From the NCBI RefSeq assembly GCF_003605735.1, contig NZ_QXTJ01000034.1, positions 59,200 to 105,578 of the forward strand: a stretch of DNA of 46,379 nt, given 5' to 3'. Under the pieces are notes generated by a model. That model had not been told where the DNA came from. It was given only the letters and a program-made list of their open reading frames with translations, and did not search any database. This document shows positions 7,868 to 16,981 of the stretch, one piece after another (the first letter of the stretch is position 1; each line of letters starts with the position of its first letter). This DNA comes from Pseudomonas sp. LS-2. Its GTDB lineage: Bacteria; Pseudomonadota; Gammaproteobacteria; Pseudomonadales; Pseudomonadaceae. The position numbers and the translations under genes were made by a program.

Positions 7868-9261
7868 GATCGTTCCCCCGAATCGGATAGCGCGCATTGC
7901 GCCTTTTTCTGCAGGCGCCGGGCTTCGTGCAGGTTCAGCCCCAGCAGCAGCCAGAACAGCGCGATGAGCACCGTGGTGAAGCTGAAATAGTGGTCGAAAA
8001 AACCGCTCAATAGCGCTGCCATGACCCCGCCGCGGGTGCCGAGCCACAGGGCGGTGTCAGGAGTCAGCGTCACGGCGTTGCCCGCCAGTCGCGCTTCCTT
8101 CCACCAACTGACGGTGACCCCGATGAACAGCACCATTCCCGGTACGCCCAGTTTGTAGATGTAGTTCAGCCACAGGTTGGAAATCCCCCAAAGGCCGGTG
8201 CCGGGCACGGGCGGATCGACCTTGAAGCCGATGCCCAGCGGGAACATCTTCATGGCATCGGGGAAGTGCGAATACTCGTCGAAGCGCACCGCCGTGCTGG
8301 CGTCATGGCTAGAGAACAGCCCCAGCAGACGCTCTTGCAGCGGAGGGTAGAACATCATCAGCAGCGCACCGAGAAACACCCCCGCCATCAGCATGCGGCC
8401 GACATAAGGCACCCGCTTGCGCGCCATCCAGCACATCACCGCCAGCAGGCTGATCAACGCGCCACGGGAACCGGTGAACAACAGGCCGGCCGCTGCCAAC
8501 ACCGCCACGGCCACGCCCAGGGTGCGGACCGCGCCCTGGCGCGCCACGGCGATACAGAACGCCAGCGGCAGCAGCATCGCCATCGCCCCCCCGGCGATAT
8601 TGGGGTGAGTCCACGGCGTGCCCATGCGCGTCGAAAAACCGCTCAAGCCTTCGTTGAGGCTGTCCAGGTTGCTGTAGCCCAGCCCGCCGATGATTGAAAT
8701 GATTGCCGTCGAATTGCCGTTCTTCAGGTACACCGGAATCGACAGCAACAACAGCAGCAGCGTCCCCAGCAACAGCGCGATGGTCATCTGCTCGCGGGAT
8801 TTCTCATCGTTCAGCAGGCGCGGTACCAGGAACAGTGGCGACAGGTTGAACAGCCAGCGCACCCAGTTGATCGGCCCGTTGCCCTCGGCGTTGACCGTCA
8901 GTTGGCCGACCACGAAAGGCAGGGCACTGAACAGCATCAGCGCGATCAGCCAGCGTTCGGTGCGCAAGAGATTCAGTGGCGGGTTGTACAGGGCGAACAG
9001 CCGATGGGCCAGCAGACTGGCCCAGACCAGCATCAGCAGCGCCTCGGACACCGTGGTGCGGACGCCGATCTGCACCGTGGCGTAAGGCACAAAGGTCGCC
9101 AGCACACCGAACAGCAACAGGCCGCGCAAAGGGCGTCGAATGATCGTCACCACCGCCGCGATGCCGATCAGCGCCGCCGTCACTTTCAACGCCGGCAGCA
9201 CCCACACCAGTACGCCGAACAGCAGGGCGATCAGCACGCCAACGGGCATTGCCAGGGGCAT
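7864..9261 (-). CDS. pslJ: PslJ-like O-antigen ligase/Wzy-type polymerase
   Basis: 465 aa, about 10-12 transmembrane helices. It has a large periplasmic loop (about FSTRMGTPWTHPNIAGGAMA) between helices and the LLFTGSRGALISLLAVMCW segment that is the Wzy_C/WaaL signature. Such proteins polymerise or ligate undecaprenyl-linked glycans on the periplasmic side. Length and operon place match PslJ of P. aeruginosa. Its ATG overlaps the pslI stop by one base (TGATG at 9259-9263), and its own stop overlaps the acyltransferase start. Confidence 0.88.
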   Translation of the reverse strand: MPLAMPVGVLIALLFGVLVWVLPALKVTAALIGIAAVVTIIRRPLRGLLLFGVLATFVPYATVQIGVRTTVSEALLMLVWASLLAHRLFALYNPPLNLLRTERWLIALMLFSALPFVVGQLTVNAEGNGPINWVRWLFNLSPLFLVPRLLNDEKSREQMTIALLLGTLLLLLLSIPVYLKNGNSTAIISIIGGLGYSNLDSLNEGLSGFSTRMGTPWTHPNIAGGAMAMLLPLAFCIAVARQGAVRTLGVAVAVLAAAGLLFTGSRGALISLLAVMCWMARKRVPYVGRMLMAGVFLGALLMMFYPPLQERLLGLFSSHDASTAVRFDEYSHFPDAMKMFPLGIGFKVDPPVPGTGLWGISNLWLNYIYKLGVPGMVLFIGVTVSWWKEARLAGNAVTLTPDTALWLGTRGGVMAALLSGFFDHYFSFTTVLIALFWLLLGLNLHEARRLQKKAQCALSDSGERS

Positions 9262-10358
9262 CAGCGCAGTTCCTCCAGCAATTCATCGAAGCGCCGGCGA
9301 TAGGCCTCGACGCCATAGTTTTTGGCCCATGCCTTCAAAGGCTCGGGGTCTTCAGCGTCTGCCGTGGACAGCACGCCCATCAACCGAATCAACGCGCTCT
9401 GGTCGGTGGGCGAGAAGCGCGGGCTGTCAGCAGGGGTGACTTCGTCCAGCGACGACCCGCTGGCCACCGCAACCGGGGTGCCGACACCCAGCGCTTCCAC
9501 CACCGGCAGGCCGAAACCTTCGCCGTAGGAGGGGTGCCACAGGCGCTCGGCCTGGCGGTAGACCTGATGCAACTGACCGTCGCTGATACCGCTGACGATG
9601 TGCAGCCCCGGCAGTTCCCGTTGCTTGCTGCTCAGACCGTCAGGGCCACCCACCAGCAACAGGTCCGGGGTTTTCGGGAATTGTCGGCGGGCGACCTGCC
9701 AGGCTTCGACGAACCAGGGCATGTTCTTTCGCGGCTCGCGGGTGCCGACGCACAGCCAGTAGCGCTCGGGCAGCGGGGTGTCGAGATCCACCGGCTCGGC
9801 GCTGAAACCCTCGACCAGATTGGGCAACACGCGCACCTTGTCGCGTGCCTGGGGGAACAGGCGCACGGTTTCATCGGCGGTGAACTGCGACGGGGTCCAG
9901 ATGCGGTCGGCCACACGCACCGAGTGACCGATGGACAGCCGATCCGTCTGGCCGTAGATCGTCGCCTTGACCTTCGAGCCATGGGCGTTATTCAGGGTCA
10001 ACTGGAACAGGTCATGCAACTGCAGGATGTAGCGCACGCCTTCAGGCTTGCGGCCGATGGGCAGGCCCATGTTGAAGTTGCCCAGGTACACCTCGACCTC
10101 GGCGTCGCGCAGCGCCTGGGGCAAAAAAAGCGCTTCGAAACGCAGGCGCTCGGGCAGGCGATGAATACCGTCGAGCGGTGTCGCCCAGCGCGGGCAATGG
10201 GCGATCCTGCGGATCGGGTGATCGAACGGTGCCACGCTGAACAGCTGCAATTGCACATCCGGATGGGCCCGAAAAGCATCTTCAAGGGCACTGTTCTGCC
10301 GACCGATGCCGCTGTTCGGAAAGCCCGTCGCCGGGCGGTAATCCAGTCCTACACGCAT
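9261..10358 (-). CDS. pslI: PslI-like glycosyltransferase, GT4 family
   Basis: 365 aa, GT-B fold. The N-terminus MRVGLDYRPATGFPNSGIGR carries the glycine-rich acceptor-side loop. The C-terminal domain has YWLCVGTREPRKNMPWFVEA and the GT4 nucleotide-sugar signature SYGEGFGLPVVEALGVGTPV with the E-x7-E pair. It is a cytoplasmic retaining glycosyltransferase that adds one sugar to the lipid-linked psl repeat unit. Length (PslI is about 367 aa) and position between pslH and pslJ support the name. It overlaps pslH by 10 bases and pslJ by one. Confidence 0.88.
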   Translation of the reverse strand: MRVGLDYRPATGFPNSGIGRQNSALEDAFRAHPDVQLQLFSVAPFDHPIRRIAHCPRWATPLDGIHRLPERLRFEALFLPQALRDAEVEVYLGNFNMGLPIGRKPEGVRYILQLHDLFQLTLNNAHGSKVKATIYGQTDRLSIGHSVRVADRIWTPSQFTADETVRLFPQARDKVRVLPNLVEGFSAEPVDLDTPLPERYWLCVGTREPRKNMPWFVEAWQVARRQFPKTPDLLLVGGPDGLSSKQRELPGLHIVSGISDGQLHQVYRQAERLWHPSYGEGFGLPVVEALGVGTPVAVASGSSLDEVTPADSPRFSPTDQSALIRLMGVLSTADAEDPEPLKAWAKNYGVEAYRRRFDELLEELR

Positions 10359-11563
10359 GCCTGGGCGTCCTCCTGCCGATGAATCCGGGAATAGATACCT
10401 TCCAGCTGGGCTGCCGACACCGACCAGTCATGATACTCGCGCACGTAGGCGCGACCGGCCTCGCCGACTCGCGCCAGCCGAGTGGGTTGCTCGATGGCTT
10501 CCACCAGCAGCAGCGCCAGGCCGTGGGCGTCCTCGCAGCCCAGGTAGTGCGTGCCGTTGGCCACCTTGAGCCCCGAACAGCCCTGCGCCGTGGTCACCAC
10601 CGTCAGCCCGGCGGCCATGGCTTCGAGTACCTTGAGCTTGGAACCGCCGCCTTCACGCAGCGGGGCGAAGAAGATTGCCGCCTCTTTCTGCACGGTGCGC
10701 AGGTCCGGAACATAGCCGAGCCAGTCGATGCGATGATCGCCCCAGCGCTCGCGCCACTCGGCGGGCATGGCGTAGCCGCCGATGGTCAGGCGCACCATCG
10801 GGTCCAGCTTCCAGACTTTGGGCATGATGTGATCCAGCGCCCACTCCACCGCGTCCAGATTCGGTCCGTATTCGTAGTTGCCGATGAACAGCAGGCGGCG
10901 ACTGTAGCGATCCGGATTGACCTTGGCGTAGTAATCGCAGTCAACGCCATTGACCACCAGACGGGTGGCGCGGGAGGTCAGGCGGGTGAGGCCCTTGGCG
11001 TCGTCTTCGGTGACGGCGATCAGCTCTCGGGTTTGCGCGAACACCCGCTTCTCCCAATGGCGGTAACGCCATTGATCGAAGCGGGTGAAGGGCTTGGCCC
11101 AGTCAGGGAAGTGGTGATAGCTGGCCGCGCCTAGACCCGACTCGATGTTGTGCTCGGTCATGACGAAGGGTTTTCCCGTGTGCCGCAGCGGTGCTTCGAA
11201 GGGCTGGAAGCTGTAGCTGTGCTCGATCTGGATCACGTCCCATTGTTCCTGCAGCAGCGCTTCGAATGCGTGCTGCAAGGGCGGCGAAAACCCGTTGGCG
11301 CTGGCCAGCATGGGCGGGCGGGCGAAGACCATCGCCAGCAGCGTGCGGACACTGCGCAATGGCCGTCTGGGAATCACGATCAGCCGCTCCAGCCAGGGTT
11401 CCAGCGCGATGCGGGTGGCGTCGTCCAGTTCGGTTTTCGACTGCACCAGCAGCGTGATGCGATGGCCTCGGGCCGCGAGGTTGCGCAACAGGTGATATTC
11501 CCGTGTCTTGCCACCGCTGGTGGTGGGCCACGGTAAATAGGGCAGCGTCCAGAGAATGCGCAT
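10349..11563 (-). CDS. pslH: PslH-like glycosyltransferase, GT4 family
   Basis: 404 aa, GT-B fold. It opens with MRILWTLPYLPWPTTSGGKT, the typical start of this GT4 group. It then shows the acceptor-domain segment VIQIEHSYSFQPF, the inter-domain LLFIGNYEYGPNLDAVEWAL, and the donor-binding FFAPLREGGGSKLKVLEAMA. The last is followed by GLTVVTTAQGCSGL. It should transfer one of the sugars of the psl repeat in the cytoplasm. It ends inside the first codons of pslI and starts two bases after the pslG stop, so it is part of one transcript. Confidence 0.88.
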   Translation of the reverse strand: MRILWTLPYLPWPTTSGGKTREYHLLRNLAARGHRITLLVQSKTELDDATRIALEPWLERLIVIPRRPLRSVRTLLAMVFARPPMLASANGFSPPLQHAFEALLQEQWDVIQIEHSYSFQPFEAPLRHTGKPFVMTEHNIESGLGAASYHHFPDWAKPFTRFDQWRYRHWEKRVFAQTRELIAVTEDDAKGLTRLTSRATRLVVNGVDCDYYAKVNPDRYSRRLLFIGNYEYGPNLDAVEWALDHIMPKVWKLDPMVRLTIGGYAMPAEWRERWGDHRIDWLGYVPDLRTVQKEAAIFFAPLREGGGSKLKVLEAMAAGLTVVTTAQGCSGLKVANGTHYLGCEDAHGLALLLVEAIEQPTRLARVGEAGRAYVREYHDWSVSAAQLEGIYSRIHRQEDAQACV

Positions 11564-11565
11564 GG

Positions 11566-12882
11566 CTAACGGTCCCAGGCGAGGATTTGCAGGGAGGGCA
11601 TCAACGGCACGTCGACCCCTTTGGCGTCAGCCAGCGGCGTACGCTGGCCGGTCAACGGGTTGTACAGGTTGGCCGTCTTGATGCCGGGAAAATTCAGGTG
11701 CGCACCGCTGGCGCTCCAGGCCATCAGCAGGTGCGAACCGTCCGGGCGGTTCCAGGCGATGGCGTAAAGGTCTTCCGGTACGCTCAGCGCTGGCGGTGGA
11801 TCGGCCGGGAGCAGCGTCGGGCCGGTGACGTCGAAGAAGTTTTTCAGCGCCGTGTACACCGGCTTCGGCTCGCCCTTGAGGTCCACCAGGCCATAGCCGC
11901 GATCCCGGGCGCTGGCCCGTTGATCCAGGTCGCTGAGGTTGAACAGGAAGATGCGCTGATAGTCCATCGTGCTCATCATCGCCAGCCGTCGCAGGGTGTA
12001 ATCGGCCTGGCCTTGAACGCCGATGATTTGCTGCATTTCCACTGGCCCTTTGTAGCTCGACCAGCCCCATTCGGTGGCCCAGACTTCCTTGACCCCGGCG
12101 TCGTGCAGGCTTTTGTTGAGGGCAGTGCCGCGCACCAGGAAATCTCGGTCGCCGACCGAATCGCCTTCCGGGTATTCGGAATAGGGGTGATAGGCAGCAA
12201 CGATGTTCTGGCCGGCAAGCCCTTGATCCACCATCGATTGCAGCATGTAACCCGTCGAGCCACGCATCTGCCCGTAATACGCCACGCCGGCGGTGACGAT
12301 CGGCTTGCCCGGCAATGCCCCGCGGATGGCATTGGCGGTGGTGGTCAGCAGGTGGTAATAGGCGACGGGGTCAGCCTGGGGCAGCCAGATGATGTTCGGT
12401 TCGTTCCACACCTGCCAGTGACTGACCTGCGGGTAATGCTGGGCGAGGGCGGTCATGCGCTCGGCGAAGATCGCGTCGTCCATGGGCGGGTACTGATCGG
12501 CGTTGCTGGCCCCTTGGGGCGCGCTGCTGTCGAAGGTCGCCGAACCCACCAGATAGGCGACGGTGTTGTAGTGGTGGGCGCTGGCGACGTTCATCGCCGC
12601 GTCGAGATCGCCGAGATTGTATTGCCCCTGCGCCGGCTCCAGGATCGGCCAGTGCAGGGTCCAGCGAATCCAGTTCAGACCCAGTTGGTCGAGCCGGGTC
12701 ATCTGCTTCTGATAGATGTCGGGGGTGAAATAATGGAACTGCACGTTGACCCCGAGAAAGTCTTTCCAGGTGACCGTCCGCTGCCCCCGCAGCAGCGTCT
12801 CGGCCTGGATGGCCGTGCTGCTCAACGTCATCAGTACACAGGCGCTTACAGCGGTCATGACTCGCAACGCATTGCCCTTCAT
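11566..12882 (-). CDS. pslG: PslG-like glycoside hydrolase (GH39-type fold)
   Basis: 438 aa (P. aeruginosa PslG is about 442). An N-terminal hydrophobic segment, about residues 8-27, works as signal or membrane anchor. A TIM-barrel follows. The acid/base glutamate is E161 in HWQVWNEPNIIW and the nucleophile is E271 in VWATEWGWSSYKG, close to E165 and E276 reported for PslG. A small beta domain ends the protein. PslG is a periplasmic endoglycosidase that cuts the Psl polymer and is encoded within its own biosynthetic operon. Both catalytic residues are intact, so activity is expected. It abuts pslF with no gap. Confidence 0.92.
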   Translation of the reverse strand: MKGNALRVMTAVSACVLMTLSSTAIQAETLLRGQRTVTWKDFLGVNVQFHYFTPDIYQKQMTRLDQLGLNWIRWTLHWPILEPAQGQYNLGDLDAAMNVASAHHYNTVAYLVGSATFDSSAPQGASNADQYPPMDDAIFAERMTALAQHYPQVSHWQVWNEPNIIWLPQADPVAYYHLLTTTANAIRGALPGKPIVTAGVAYYGQMRGSTGYMLQSMVDQGLAGQNIVAAYHPYSEYPEGDSVGDRDFLVRGTALNKSLHDAGVKEVWATEWGWSSYKGPVEMQQIIGVQGQADYTLRRLAMMSTMDYQRIFLFNLSDLDQRASARDRGYGLVDLKGEPKPVYTALKNFFDVTGPTLLPADPPPALSVPEDLYAIAWNRPDGSHLLMAWSASGAHLNFPGIKTANLYNPLTGQRTPLADAKGVDVPLMPSLQILAWDR

Positions 12883-14061
12883 TCAGCGCACCTCGCATGC
12901 TTGTTGGAATAGTTGTTCGAAGCGTTCGGCGGTCAGACTCCAGACCCGCTCGCGGCCAAGAATAGCCGCTCGGTCTGCCCAGCTCTGGGCCAGTTGCGGT
13001 TGTTCGCATAGCCGCATGAGCGCGTCCTTGAGGGCCGCGACGTTGCCTTGTGGGTAGATTTCGCCATTGCCGTGGGACACCTCCTCGGCGAACGAGCGGG
13101 CATCCGATGTGATCACCCCGCGTCCGCAGGCCGTGGCCCACGACAACGCGCCGCTGGTGCCGCGCAGCTTGCCGAGGATCTTCAGTTTGCTCGACTCGCG
13201 GTAGGGCAACACCATCACATGGTGGCTCTGAACGACGTGGGGAATGTCGCCGGCCGGCAGGTCCAGGTGCCAGCCGACCAGGTCTGTGAGCCCTAGTTCA
13301 CGGATGCGCTGACGCAACTGTTCCAGGTAACTGCCCGAGGGGCCGAAGGCCATTTCCGGCTCGCTGCCACCGGCCAGGGTCAGACGCACGCGCGGGCGCA
13401 GTGCAGGCTTGTCGACGAACAGCCGGGCCAGCGCCTCAAGCAGGTCCTCAATGCCTTTGCCCCGGTAGATGAAACCGAAGTACAGCAACTTCAGTGGCCG
13501 CAGAGGCGGTAGCGGCAAGGGCGCGATGGGCAGATTGCCGTGGGGGATCACTGCCATCTGCCATGGCTGCAACCCCATGCGTTGCTCAAGGCTGCGATTG
13601 CCGGCCTTGGTCAGGGTGACCAGCCGCGTCAACTGCCGCGCCAGTTGCCGCTCCTCATGCAGGCATAGAGGATCGGCCAGCACTGTGGCGATTTCCGGCA
13701 ACGGCGAGCGCAATGCGTTGGCAAGGGACAACGGCCACGGCAAGCTGGCCCGACGCCAGACCAGTCGCTCCGGATCATGAACGGTGGCGGTCAGCGGCAG
13801 GTGTGGAAAGCGCTGGCGCAAGGCGCGCAAGGCATGAAATTCGGCCAGACGGCCGCCGCCGATTTCGGCATGCACCAGATTGATCCCCGACCAGTCCGCT
13901 TCGGCCACGCGCTGGCGGGCGGCTTGCGGGTCATTGCCGGTCCCCAGCAGCGGTGTTCTGACCCGCACACCCAAGTCCTCCAGCGCCTGCTTGAGGTGGC
14001 CAGCGTAGTCGGCGATGCCGTTCTGTTCCGGCGGCAGCGGGGCGAGGAGGGCAATCTGCAT
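12883..14061 (-). CDS. pslF: PslF-like glycosyltransferase, GT4 family
   Basis: 392 aa (PslF of P. aeruginosa is about 395). The N-terminus MQIALLAPLPPEQNGIADYA is the GT4 acceptor-side glycine loop. Later segments include LKLLYFGFIYRGKGIEDLLE at the start of the donor domain, and MVLPYRESSKLKILGKLRGT. The last is where the EX7E motif would normally sit, and it is less typical here. It is a cytoplasmic transferase for the psl repeat unit. It is packed between pslE (one-base gap) and pslG (no gap). Confidence 0.85.
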   Translation of the reverse strand: MQIALLAPLPPEQNGIADYAGHLKQALEDLGVRVRTPLLGTGNDPQAARQRVAEADWSGINLVHAEIGGGRLAEFHALRALRQRFPHLPLTATVHDPERLVWRRASLPWPLSLANALRSPLPEIATVLADPLCLHEERQLARQLTRLVTLTKAGNRSLEQRMGLQPWQMAVIPHGNLPIAPLPLPPLRPLKLLYFGFIYRGKGIEDLLEALARLFVDKPALRPRVRLTLAGGSEPEMAFGPSGSYLEQLRQRIRELGLTDLVGWHLDLPAGDIPHVVQSHHVMVLPYRESSKLKILGKLRGTSGALSWATACGRGVITSDARSFAEEVSHGNGEIYPQGNVAALKDALMRLCEQPQLAQSWADRAAILGRERVWSLTAERFEQLFQQACEVR

Positions 14062-14062
14062 G

Positions 14063-15346
14063 TCAGCGATGACTCCGCAAGCGGCCCAGCCAGGTCAGTA
14101 CCTGCTCGGGAATTTCGAAGCGACGACGGTTGAGGATGATGCCATCCACGTGCTTGAACGCCGTGGTCAGGGTCGCCAGCGCGTTCTGCAGCATCGGCAC
14201 CGTGGAGGTTTCCGCCCGCACCACCAGCGCGATCAGATCGGCGTCACGCAAGTGCACGAAGGCTTGTTGGTTTGAGTAGAAATTCGCGGCATCGATCAAC
14301 TGGATTTCGCCGGGTTCGGCAGGTCGTCCGTCGCCGATACGAACCCGGTGACCGTGCTCTTCCAGCAGCTTGCGCAGGTGTTCGACCACGAAGCTCACGC
14401 CTTCCCCTGAGCGCGCCGAGGTCAGGCCGATGCTCAGTCCTTTCTCGGCCACCTGTTTGAGCGGCAGCACGCTGTACAGGCGATAGAGGCTGGCAGTGAA
14501 CGCGCTGTTGCGATGGGGCTGTGCCGCGTCGAGGTCCTGCAGGCTGGTCCACAGCGGCACGCCGAACTGCGCTTCGAGCTTGTCGCCATCGTGAATGCGC
14601 TGGTCCAGCAAATAAAACAGATACAGCGCCAGCAGGCCGACGCCGAGGCTCAAGGGGATTGCCAGCAGCAACATCAGCAGGCTTTTGGGAAAGACCCGGC
14701 TCGGATTCAGCGTCGCTTGTTCGATCACCGCGATGTTGCTGATCCGGCTCTTGTCCAGTTCGCGGTCGATGCGCGCCTTTTCCAGGCTGTCGGTGTAGAG
14801 GATGAAGTTCTTCTCCTCGGCGTCCAGTTCGTTTTGCAGACGGGAAATCTGCGGTTCAAGGGACAGCGCCTGCTGACGATCCTTTTCCAGTTGCGCCAAT
14901 TGGGCGTCGAGTTGCTGCAACTGAATCAGCAGTCGGGAATAGCTGGCCTGCTGGTCGTTGAGGATGTTCTGCAAACGGGTGAAAAGCGGGTTGGGCGCAA
15001 TGTTTTCCGTGCGCTGCACCGTCGCGGCCTGACTGCTCCAGAGCGCTTTGAGGTTGATGATTTCGTTATCCAGCGCCTTGACCGGTGGCGCACTCTCCTT
15101 GAACGAGCGCAGCAGTTCCTGGCGTTCGACTTCCTTGCTGTTGATACGGTTTTGCAGGTCCTGGCGACTCGGATTCAGGGCCAGTTCCTTGCCTGAACTG
15201 ATCAGGCGCGTCTGCTTGTTGATCTGTTCCTGAATCTTGTCCATGCCGGCCTTGGTCGAGGCGATCGAGCGGGCCGTGTTGTTGCGTTCGGTGCGCAGGT
15301 CATTGAGGCCCTGAGCGGTGTCGGCCAGGCGCTGGCTGATGCTCAC
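14063..15346 (-). CDS. pslE: PslE-like chain-length protein, C-terminal part (second of two reading frames)
   Basis: 427 aa read from a GTG that overlaps the stop of the upstream frame (GTGA at 15346-15343). Content: ~210 residues of charged coiled-coil, then one transmembrane helix (about SLLMLLLAIPLSLGVGLLAL), then a cytoplasmic Rossmann-like domain. The loop TSARSGEGVSFV sits where BY-kinases have Walker A but lacks the lysine. This is the C-terminal two thirds of PslE (about 662 aa in P. aeruginosa); the two frames together make 664 aa. On its own this product has no signal or first helix to carry the coiled coil into the periplasm. It is either fused to the N-terminal part by a -1 frameshift, separately made and inactive, or the result of an indel or sequencing error. 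Confidence 0.8.
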   Translation of the reverse strand: MSISQRLADTAQGLNDLRTERNNTARSIASTKAGMDKIQEQINKQTRLISSGKELALNPSRQDLQNRINSKEVERQELLRSFKESAPPVKALDNEIINLKALWSSQAATVQRTENIAPNPLFTRLQNILNDQQASYSRLLIQLQQLDAQLAQLEKDRQQALSLEPQISRLQNELDAEEKNFILYTDSLEKARIDRELDKSRISNIAVIEQATLNPSRVFPKSLLMLLLAIPLSLGVGLLALYLFYLLDQRIHDGDKLEAQFGVPLWTSLQDLDAAQPHRNSAFTASLYRLYSVLPLKQVAEKGLSIGLTSARSGEGVSFVVEHLRKLLEEHGHRVRIGDGRPAEPGEIQLIDAANFYSNQQAFVHLRDADLIALVVRAETSTVPMLQNALATLTTAFKHVDGIILNRRRFEIPEQVLTWLGRLRSHR

Positions 15347-16056
15347 CGTGCCCGTTGATCGAGCAGTCCCTGAATCTGCTGCTTGTGACTCAGAATGTTG
15401 CCCTGGGTGTCCTTGACCTCCTGCTCGTAGAACGCGTACAGGCTGACCCGTCCCAAAGTGCGGGTGCGTTCGTTCTCGTATTGCTCGACCCAGCTTTGGA
15501 GCACGGTCTGCGCCACTTCCGGGTTGCTCCAGGTGAACGTCAGTTCCATGACCGAAGAACCGGGTTCATGGCTGACCTTGAAGTTCTTCTCAAGATCCTC
15601 CGCCAGCCGTTCCTCGGCCGTGCGTTTCTCCACCAGGCCGACCAGCTCCAGTGCTCCGCGTACGACGCTGACCATGCCCTGAACCGTGGCGCGCACCGCG
15701 CCTTTGACCGAGGCGACTAAACCGGTGGGCTGTGGCGCACTGGACAGCGCTTCCATGTATTGCTGCGCCACCAGACGGGTAATGGGGCGGCCGGTGAGCA
15801 TGCGCTCTTCGTCCAGCAGCGGATCGCGCAGGGCATTGGGCATGATGATCGAAGGGCGGTCGGAATACTCGATCGGGACAGTGCTGGTGTCGCGACCGGG
15901 CTTGACCAACAGCAAGGCGGTGGACTCATAACGGTTGGGCAGCAGGAATGCGCCCAGCAGGATGATTGCGAACGTCGCCACTACCGTGATCTGGACTTCG
16001 CGCCGAAAAATGAAGAACAGGCGCAACAGGTCGCGCAATGAGCGGATGCTGATCAT
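15343..16056 (-). CDS. pslE: PslE-like chain-length protein, N-terminal part (first of two reading frames)
   Basis: 237 aa with the Wzz N-terminal layout. A short cytoplasmic stretch is followed by one transmembrane helix (about QITVVATFAIILLGAFLLP, residues 22-40). The periplasmic Wzz-fold part then begins (NRYESTALLLVKPGRDTSTV) and runs into a coiled coil ending HKQQIQGLLDQRAR. The frame stops in mid coiled-coil at 15345-15343, and the remaining coiled coil, second helix and cytoplasmic domain continue in the -1 frame. A typical PslE is one chain of about 660 residues that works with PslD in export. The start at 16056 is preceded by GGAAGGGA on the coding strand. Confidence 0.82.
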   Translation of the reverse strand: MISIRSLRDLLRLFFIFRREVQITVVATFAIILLGAFLLPNRYESTALLLVKPGRDTSTVPIEYSDRPSIIMPNALRDPLLDEERMLTGRPITRLVAQQYMEALSSAPQPTGLVASVKGAVRATVQGMVSVVRGALELVGLVEKRTAEERLAEDLEKNFKVSHEPGSSVMELTFTWSNPEVAQTVLQSWVEQYENERTRTLGRVSLYAFYEQEVKDTQGNILSHKQQIQGLLDQRAR

Positions 16057-16074
16057 GTCGGTAGTCCCTTCCGA

Positions 16075-16848
16075 TTAGTTGTTGTCGCGCAAGTTGTAAT
16101 TCACACCGAAGCCCAACGATTTGGAGAAGGGGATCAATTGGTTGAAGTACAGATTCACGCCGTCGATCCTGTTACCGACCGAGGATTTGGGAACGAACAC
16201 GACGTCGCCGCGTTGCAGCAGAACAGGCGCAGTGGGCCCGCCACTGCCCGCGTAGAGGAGCTTGCTGTAATCGAAAAAGTAAGTCTTGTAGAGCCCGTCG
16301 TCACCCTGACGCAGCAGCGCCACCAGACGCGCGTCCGCATCCGGGTTGATGCCCCCTGCGCCGACCAGCGCCTGTTCCAGATTGGTGACGACCGACACCG
16401 ACAGATTGGCCGGATTGCGCACGGCGCCGCCCACGAACACCGTATTGCTCGGCGCCTGGCTGATATTGATGGTCAGTGCGGTCTCGCGGTAGACCGGCGC
16501 AAGTTTGTCTTCGAGCACTTGGGTCAATTGTGGAACGGTGAGGCCGGCGGCCTTCACCGAGCCGATGTAGGGGTAGGAAAACGTGCCGTCGTTGAGCACC
16601 GGAAACAGGGTCAATTCGTAGATCGAGTTGGCCGTGAACGCCGAGATCGACGGCGCTTCGCCGGTGTTGCGCACGATGCGCAAGGTGTCGCCCGCATGGA
16701 TGCGCTCGGGTGGCAGCGGCTTGCCCGCCAGTGCGCGCCCGGCTGCCTGGGCCGCCTGGATTTGCGGCGACTCCGGCAAGCCGATCCGCGCAGGCGTATT
16801 ACACGCGCACAGCAGCAGGACGCCGGCGAGCAGCAGCGTGTTTTTCAT
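16075..16848 (-). CDS. pslD: PslD-like outer-membrane polysaccharide export lipoprotein
   Basis: 257 aa (PslD is about 256). I chose ATG 16848 because it gives a signal peptide with a lipobox-like LCAC ahead of Cys20, and AGGAG lies just upstream. The frame stays open 132 bases further up without signal-like sequence. The Poly_export/SLBB region is clear: LPPERIHAGDTLRIVRNTGE, then YPYIGSVKAAGLTVPQLTQV, ISQAPSNTVFVGGAVRNPAN and LLQRGDVVFVPKSSVGNRID. It is the Wza-type part that passes the polymer through the outer membrane, working with PslE. Confidence 0.9.
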   Translation of the reverse strand: MKNTLLLAGVLLLCACNTPARIGLPESPQIQAAQAAGRALAGKPLPPERIHAGDTLRIVRNTGEAPSISAFTANSIYELTLFPVLNDGTFSYPYIGSVKAAGLTVPQLTQVLEDKLAPVYRETALTINISQAPSNTVFVGGAVRNPANLSVSVVTNLEQALVGAGGINPDADARLVALLRQGDDGLYKTYFFDYSKLLYAGSGGPTAPVLLQRGDVVFVPKSSVGNRIDGVNLYFNQLIPFSKSLGFGVNYNLRDNN

Positions 16849-16981
16849 TGGTCCAGAACTCCTGTCATGCATGAATACGGCTCCCTTGCGGGTAAAACAA
16901 TCATGTCGGCTGTACTGCCAAGTCCAATGTCTTCGATGTCGCGGCGTAAGAGGGGGGCCTCGCTGTTCAGTTAAGAGCAAT

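Noticed and set aside
12838..12849. VSAC lipobox in PslG (Cys15)
   Set aside because: The hydrophobic stretch runs on past the cysteine to about residue 27, so the cysteine lies inside the helix, not at a cleavage site.
16849..16980. Upstream in-frame extension of pslD that could be a remnant of pslC
   Set aside because: The extension has no glycosyltransferase motif, and a good ribosome-binding site and signal peptide start at 16848.
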